This document shows positions 59,899-64,000 of a DNA stretch of 64,000 bases, one piece after another (the stretch's first letter is position 1; the number at the start of each line of letters is the position of its first letter). Below the pieces are notes generated by a model. That model ran no database searches and was not told the origin of the DNA. It saw nothing but the letters and a program-made list of their open reading frames with translations. Both the position numbers and the translations under genes were made by a program. The DNA is from an uncultured Collinsella sp. (GTDB taxonomy: Bacteria; Actinomycetota; Coriobacteriia; Coriobacteriales; Coriobacteriaceae), in assembly GCA_959019775.1 (NCBI GenBank), contig CAUEPS010000002.1, positions 170,481 to 234,480 on the forward strand. Reading direction: 5' to 3'.

Positions 59899-60594
59899 TT
59901 ATTCGATGATATAGCCGACGCCCCAAACGTTTTTGATAAAGCGCGGCTTCTGAGCGTCGTCACCGATCTTTTCGCGCAGGTGACGAATGTGCACCATCAC
60001 CGTATTGTTGGAGCCGGGCATAAAGTCCTCGTTCCACACCGCGCGGAACAGGTCCTCCACGGGCACTACGCTGCCGCGTTGCTCGGCCAGATACAGCAAG
60101 ATGGAATACTCGATGGGCGTGAGGCGCACCGGCGCACCGTCCACCGTCACGGAGCGAGCGTCACGGTTGATCTCGAGGCCGTCGAGCTGGAGGGTCGGCG
60201 ACTCGGTCGCCTGCGCGCGGCTACCGTAGCTGGTGTAGCGGCGCAACTGAGCATGAACGCGCGCGATGAGCTCCAGCGGGCGGAACGGCTTGACCACGTA
60301 ATCGTCCGCGCCAAGCGAAAGGCCTTCGATCTTATCCTGCTGGGCATCGCGTGCCGTCAACATAATTACGGGATAGGTATGGCTGGCACGGATGGTACGC
60401 AGCAGCTCAAAGCCGTCGATATCGGGCAGCATGACATCGAGCAGTGCCAGGTCAAACTCTTGCTCCAGGATTGCCTTGGCCGCATCGGCCCCGCTGTAGG
60501 CGATCTGGACGTCAAAGCCCTCCTTTGTAAGGTAGATACCAACCAGGTCGGCGATGGCCTTCTCGTCATCAACTACCAGTATGCGCTCGTTCAT
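59899..60594 (-). CDS. VanR-like OmpR-family response regulator
   Basis: This 231-residue regulator has D9-D10, phosphoacceptor D53 (LALLDVMLPDIDG), Lys in YVVKPFRPLELIARVHAQLRR and a winged helix (LTPIEYSILLYLAEQRG, NTVMVHIRHLREKIGD, VWGVGYIIE). The composition of the receiver end and wing matches the VanR branch. GAGGAG precedes the ATG. It is first in an operon with the kinase. A D-Ala-D-Ala carboxypeptidase gene lies 2.5 kb away, so cell-wall control is a reasonable guess. Confidence 0.9.
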   Translation of the reverse strand: MNERILVVDDEKAIADLVGIYLTKEGFDVQIAYSGADAAKAILEQEFDLALLDVMLPDIDGFELLRTIRASHTYPVIMLTARDAQQDKIEGLSLGADDYVVKPFRPLELIARVHAQLRRYTSYGSRAQATESPTLQLDGLEINRDARSVTVDGAPVRLTPIEYSILLYLAEQRGSVVPVEDLFRAVWNEDFMPGSNNTVMVHIRHLREKIGDDAQKPRFIKNVWGVGYIIE

Positions 60595-60761
60595 GCGTGC
60601 TCCTCTCGCGCTCCATTATGCCCGAGGCGGCGCCCGCCACACACAACAAGCGCGGGCGATTAAGTCGACCTTAAGCACCCTTGCGCCCGTTCGAGCACGA
60701 ATGCGGGCCATGCGCGCGGCGAAACTCAACCTGAGTGAATGCATCAAGTTGATTTTGATAT

Positions 60762-61031
60762 TTAATTACCGCTTTTCTTTTCGAATCCCTTGAGACCCGC
60801 CATATCCATCTCTGATTGCAGGCGCTCAGACAAGGCTAGAGCGGAGATACCCAATGCACGCGCATAATCAAATTGTTCGTATAGCTTAAGAGACCGTTCT
60901 CCTGTTTCGACCTTCGACACAAACGATTGCGGCACGCAAAGGGCGCGCGCAATATCGACCTGGGTCAAACCAGATTCTTTTCTCATGCGAGCGAGGCAAC
61001 GACCGCACACCTTGTTAGCGTCAACGTTCAT
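60762..61031 (-). CDS. XRE family helix-turn-helix regulator
   Basis: An 89-residue protein with a Cro/C1-type helix-turn-helix (MRKESGLTQVDIARALCVPQSFVSKVETGERSLKLYE) and a short N-terminal CGRC motif that might bind metal. ATG 61031 is preferred over a TTG 12 codons upstream; no good ribosome site is seen. It is divergent from the TM2/SHOCT gene group, and GGATAT words are repeated in the gap (61044-61078), so autoregulation and control of that group are plausible. Confidence 0.78.
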   Translation of the reverse strand: MNVDANKVCGRCLARMRKESGLTQVDIARALCVPQSFVSKVETGERSLKLYEQFDYARALGISALALSERLQSEMDMAGLKGFEKKSGN

Positions 61032-61132
61032 GCCGTCAAAGCTATATCCCGTATCTGGATATCCCAAATTAGGATATTCTTGGTTTATTAAACGGGGTTC
61101 TTGCCCATTCAGCTCCTACCGATTGGAATGCG

Positions 61133-61600
61133 ATGGAAATACTCGACCAAATAAAATCCCTCAAAGAGCTGCAGGAAATGGGGGCAATTAGCCAAGAAGA
61201 GTTCGATGAACAGAAGCGTCGAATTCTCGACCATCACTTTGATGGAAGTAGATTAGAGACATCCAACACCCGTGGTGGGCAGGAACCCCGTGGCGAGCAG
61301 GGACTCTTTTATTCCAACACCGCAAACAACAATTCCCCAGCAAATTCAACGTCCCCAAAAAGTAAGATAGTCGCCGGATTGCTTGCAATATGCCTTGGCG
61401 CCCTTGGCATCCACAAGTTCTATCTCGGCTATAAAAACGAGGGTATAGCAATGCTGCTAGGGACGCTGCTCGGATCGCTTTTAATTATTGGGCCTTTAGT
61501 CATGAACCTGATTTCCTTCATCGAGGGAATCATCTACCTCACAAAAACTGATAGCGACTTTGAAGTCCAGTATGTCCTCGGCCATAAGGGGTGGTTTTAA
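61133..61600 (+). CDS. TM2 domain membrane protein with N-terminal SHOCT-like helix pair
   Basis: This 155-residue protein begins with a SHOCT-like module (LDQIKSLKELQEMGAISQEE, then FDEQKRRIL), normally found at C-termini, followed by a polar Asn/Ser-rich linker. A TM2 domain comes next (KIVAGLLAICLGALGIHKFYLGYKNEGI, then a second helix). TM2 proteins are small membrane proteins of unknown role. Codon use is less GC-rich than in the flanking genes. Next gene begins 2 bases after its stop. Confidence 0.82.
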   Translation: MEILDQIKSLKELQEMGAISQEEFDEQKRRILDHHFDGSRLETSNTRGGQEPRGEQGLFYSNTANNNSPANSTSPKSKIVAGLLAICLGALGIHKFYLGYKNEGIAMLLGTLLGSLLIIGPLVMNLISFIEGIIYLTKTDSDFEVQYVLGHKGWF

Positions 61601-61602
61601 TA

Positions 61603-62454
61603 ATGCTCACCAAGACGAAATACCTGCTTAAGAATAATAAGTTCGCATTAGCAGCAGCAATCGCAACCGTCTGTTATCTATTCTTCTCCTTCTATTACAT
61701 TTTCCTTTTTAGTGATGGATCATTTGAAAATGGGTTCATTGACGCCATCGATTTAAATAACCTCTTCTCCGGCATGAGTGACATCGAACATCTTTCTGAA
61801 GTTGTGCTCTTGCCAATAACAGCCCTATTGGTTTTCGTCAAAATTGCTTGGCGCTTTGCCATGACGGCACTACCCGTTTTTCTCATCGGAGTTTACCTAT
61901 TCACGAAGCATATAGGAAAGCAATCTGTTTTATACGCAGCTCTTGTCTCCATGGCGCTATCAGACATCATTATCTTGTTGCAATCCTCCCCGTTTTATCT
62001 CCTGCCACTTGATCTTCTCACCATTGCCGTATATCTAATCGGCGTAAAATTCAGCGACAAAACCGAGCTAACCCCGGCTTTCTGTTTTAGCGCACTCGTT
62101 CTTATCGCCGGATTCTGCTGGGGACTCAAGCTGGCCCCTTTTGTCCAAGGAAATGCTGATCCAACATACAACGTAAGCGCGCTGCTCCGATACATTTCCC
62201 TTTGGACGTTGTTCTCCATGGCCCCCTTTATACAGAAGCCCATTAAATCTAAAAACGTCGTAAACGAGTCTGAGCAGGCAGAAATCACCGTTGCAGACGC
62301 CCCTCTGGCTTTAAATCATCCGCGCAACAGTCCTGCGCAAGTCCCCGTTGAGCAAACGATTGCCATGCTAAAAGAGCTCAAAACGCTTCTTGATGCAGGG
62401 GCAATCACTCCCGAGGAATATGAGAGCTACAAGCAACGCATTCTGAATCAATAG
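61603..62454 (+). CDS. Uncharacterised multi-helix membrane protein with C-terminal SHOCT
   Basis: The 283-residue protein has about six or seven hydrophobic segments (FALAAAIATVCYLFFSFYYI, SVLYAALVSMALSDIIILLQ, AFCFSALVLIAGFCWGLKLA and others). A polar linker follows, then a C-terminal SHOCT-like helix pair (TIAMLKELKTLLDAGAITPE, then EYESYKQRIL) similar to the N-terminal module of its neighbour. The start at 61603 is 2 bases after the TM2 gene stop, with AAGGGG upstream, so they are coupled. No family recognised for the membrane part. AT-richer codon use suggests recent acquisition. Confidence 0.75.
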   Translation: MLTKTKYLLKNNKFALAAAIATVCYLFFSFYYIFLFSDGSFENGFIDAIDLNNLFSGMSDIEHLSEVVLLPITALLVFVKIAWRFAMTALPVFLIGVYLFTKHIGKQSVLYAALVSMALSDIIILLQSSPFYLLPLDLLTIAVYLIGVKFSDKTELTPAFCFSALVLIAGFCWGLKLAPFVQGNADPTYNVSALLRYISLWTLFSMAPFIQKPIKSKNVVNESEQAEITVADAPLALNHPRNSPAQVPVEQTIAMLKELKTLLDAGAITPEEYESYKQRILNQ

Positions 62455-62506
62455 CATTATTTACAAGAAAGCCCACTGGAGGCTCGATTCGTAAGGAGCA
62501 GTCCCA

Positions 62507-63037
62507 ATGCTCGATAAGTTTAAAAAGATGGATCTTCCGAAACAAGCTGCATGCGTAATGCTGTCCTCCGCCCTCTGCGCGTGCCTGATTGGTTATCTGG
62601 GCTCCGTTGGCTCAACTATTTCACCGTATGGCGCAAACCCCGATGTTCCGGAAATATCGTCTGTAATCGACAGCGCAAACGGCTTTTCGGACAACGCCTA
62701 TGACTATGGCGACTACGACAGCGATTACGATTGCTATGAAATTAGCGACGGATATGGCGACAATGTCGCATCTCTGTACTACGACGACGATGGTTGCGAT
62801 ATCAAGCTCTACGTAGACGCAGATGAATACAATTGCGACGAAACCCTCGAGGAGCTCTCTAGCGCAATCATTCTTGCTTGTGACCCCACGGTCGGCACCC
62901 ATACGGCAGCAAAAAAGATATTTAATGATTCTTTTTATACTGGTTGTATCCACAATGGAGTCACCTATAGAGCCGACGATGACAGCAGCGTTAACTATAT
63001 CTTCGAGCTTAAGCTTGAAGATGATTCGAATGATTAG
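62507..63037 (+). CDS. Hypothetical secreted or anchored acidic protein
   Basis: A 176-residue protein with an N-terminal hydrophobic segment (AACVMLSSALCACLIGYLGSV) that could be a signal or anchor. An Asp/Tyr-rich stretch (NAYDYGDYDSDYDCYEISDG) follows, then an acidic domain with several Cys. No family recognised. It follows the SHOCT genes at 52 bases with GGAG upstream and is AT-richer than most of the window, so it probably belongs to the same acquired group. Confidence 0.65.
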   Translation: MLDKFKKMDLPKQAACVMLSSALCACLIGYLGSVGSTISPYGANPDVPEISSVIDSANGFSDNAYDYGDYDSDYDCYEISDGYGDNVASLYYDDDGCDIKLYVDADEYNCDETLEELSSAIILACDPTVGTHTAAKKIFNDSFYTGCIHNGVTYRADDDSSVNYIFELKLEDDSND

Positions 63038-63159
63038 CTGAATAGCATCTGGCGCGCATTTCGCGCCACAGACACCACCGTTTCGTAAAGGATTCACGGC
63101 CCGCTGTTTCGCAGGATATACTTGAACAAATATGCATCCATCGTCGAAAGCGAATAGCC

Positions 63160-64000
63160 GTGACTTCATATCCCTCCCGTATAACTGTCCGCCTTCATGC
63201 ACTTGCCGCCGGCTTTGCCTGCGCCATCGCCCTTGTTGCCGGCGTGCCCGCTGTTGCCGGCGCCCAAGTGCTCACGACCGACGACGTCTGCGGCAAGACC
63301 GCCGACGTCCGCGGCATCACGACAGAAAACCTGCCCGATATCGAGGCGACGAATGCCCTTGTTATGGGCAAGGACGGCACCGTCTACTATGGACGCGGCG
63401 CCGATGAACAGGTCAAGATTGCCTCGATCACCAAGGTCATGACCGCAATCCTGACCGTCGAAAACTGCAAGATGGACGAGAAAGTCACGGTGAGCAACGC
63501 TGCCGCCACCGTAGGCAACTCGACTGCCGGCCTGCTCGAAGGCGACGAGCTCACCGTGGAGCAGGCACTACGCGGCCTGATGATCCCCTCGGGCAACGAC
63601 GCCGCCGTCGTGCTTGCCGAGCACGTGGGCAAAAAGATCGACCCCAAGACCAAGGACGCCGTGGCCACCTTTGTAAAGGCCATGAACGAGCGCGCCAAAA
63701 AGCTCGGCTGCACCGGTACGGTCTTCGAGAATCCGCACGGCCTGGATTTTGACGAGTGGGCCGGCGATATGCACTCGACAGCACATGACGTGGCACTGAT
63801 GATGCAGGAGGCCATGAAAAACGACACGTTCCGCGAGGTCGTGGCGAGCGAGGATTCTTGGATTGAGGTCACGGGCGCCGATGGCTCAGACCATTCGCAT
63901 TCCATGGACACGCACAACGTTTTGCTCGGTCAGGACGGAAACATTGGCGGCAAGACCGGCACCACCGACGACGCGGGCTATTGCTTTACGAGCGCCTACA
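63160..64000 (+). CDS. D-alanyl-D-alanine carboxypeptidase (penicillin-binding protein 5/DacA type), 3' end outside window
   Basis: A secreted cell-wall enzyme that removes the terminal D-Ala of peptidoglycan stem peptides. A signal peptide (VRLHALAAGFACAIALVAGV) is followed by the S11 peptidase domain with SITK (Ser 89, Lys 92), SGN (IPSGNDAA) and KTG (GGKTGTT). The frame is open to the window end. The GTG at 63160 is the only start in frame upstream of the signal peptide; the ribosome site is weak. In the same 5-kb neighbourhood as the VanRS-like genes. Confidence 0.9.
   Translation, partial: MTSYPSRITVRLHALAAGFACAIALVAGVPAVAGAQVLTTDDVCGKTADVRGITTENLPDIEATNALVMGKDGTVYYGRGADEQVKIASITKVMTAILTVENCKMDEKVTVSNAAATVGNSTAGLLEGDELTVEQALRGLMIPSGNDAAVVLAEHVGKKIDPKTKDAVATFVKAMNERAKKLGCTGTVFENPHGLDFDEWAGDMHSTAHDVALMMQEAMKNDTFREVVASEDSWIEVTGADGSDHSHSMDTHNVLLGQDGNIGGKTGTTDDAGYCFTSAY

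Noticed and set aside
58635..60594. Vancomycin resistance locus
   Set aside because: Only regulator and kinase relatives are present. There is no vanH, D-Ala-D-Lac/D-Ser ligase, vanX, vanY or vanT.

Overview
The window looks like a chromosomal segment of a gut-associated Coriobacteriia actinobacterium, most likely Collinsella or a close relative. This is inferred from the GC-rich, GC3-rich genes, the gene families present and the habit of short operons ended by strong stem-loops. It cannot be proven without a database search. Most of the window is ordinary chromosome: I see no rRNA, tRNA, CRISPR array, prophage, insertion sequence or origin.

Layout. 1-5 kb: half of a heterodimeric ABC exporter (cut by the window edge), a divergent MATE exporter, then two adjacent toxin-antitoxin modules (Phd/RelE-ParE and Phd/PIN), each with its own palindromic operator, bracketed by two related gene-tail remnants. 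5-13 kb: ligA, an HtrA protease, an unusual glutamine synthetase paired with a GlnR-like atypical response regulator and a matching GlnR-type box, then LacI and GntR regulators. 13-24 kb: an AlbA_2/ATPase regulator, a decayed GntR gene tail, an old-yellow-enzyme/Fe-S flavoprotein, a complete feoA-feoA-feoB plus Cys-rich protein iron(II) cluster, an HPr-like protein and an APC permease. 23.5-28.4 kb: a beta-galactosidase operon (ebgA-ebgC type) with a divergent LacI regulator and three identical operators. 28.7-36.2 kb: aspS, serB and a lactate racemase locus (larB, a truncated larC, a TetR regulator, larD, larA). 37-44 kb: ppc, hisS, an internally deleted MFS gene, an M20 amidohydrolase and an EamA transporter. 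45-53 kb: two adjacent YhgE/Pip membrane proteins, htpG and a GNAT acetyltransferase. 53-64 kb: a cpsCDB tyrosine-phosphoregulation set without polysaccharide genes, a PhoPR-like system next to pstB, a VanRS-like system, an XRE regulator, a group of small SHOCT/TM2 membrane proteins and the start of a D-Ala-D-Ala carboxypeptidase.

The most unusual content is between genes. There is a tandem array of hairpins with an exact 62-bp period and covarying stems (28399-28661). A dispersed family of compound hairpins has a near-constant core inside arms that differ but still pair (33980-34104, 37028-37154, with decayed copies beside the second). Three very long stem-loops sit back to back (41626-41835). 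Three other intergenic hairpins have different stems but share the loop word GGGACAGG. These suggest that the genome carries structured repeat families in which the geometry or loop is conserved and the stem sequence drifts by compensatory change.
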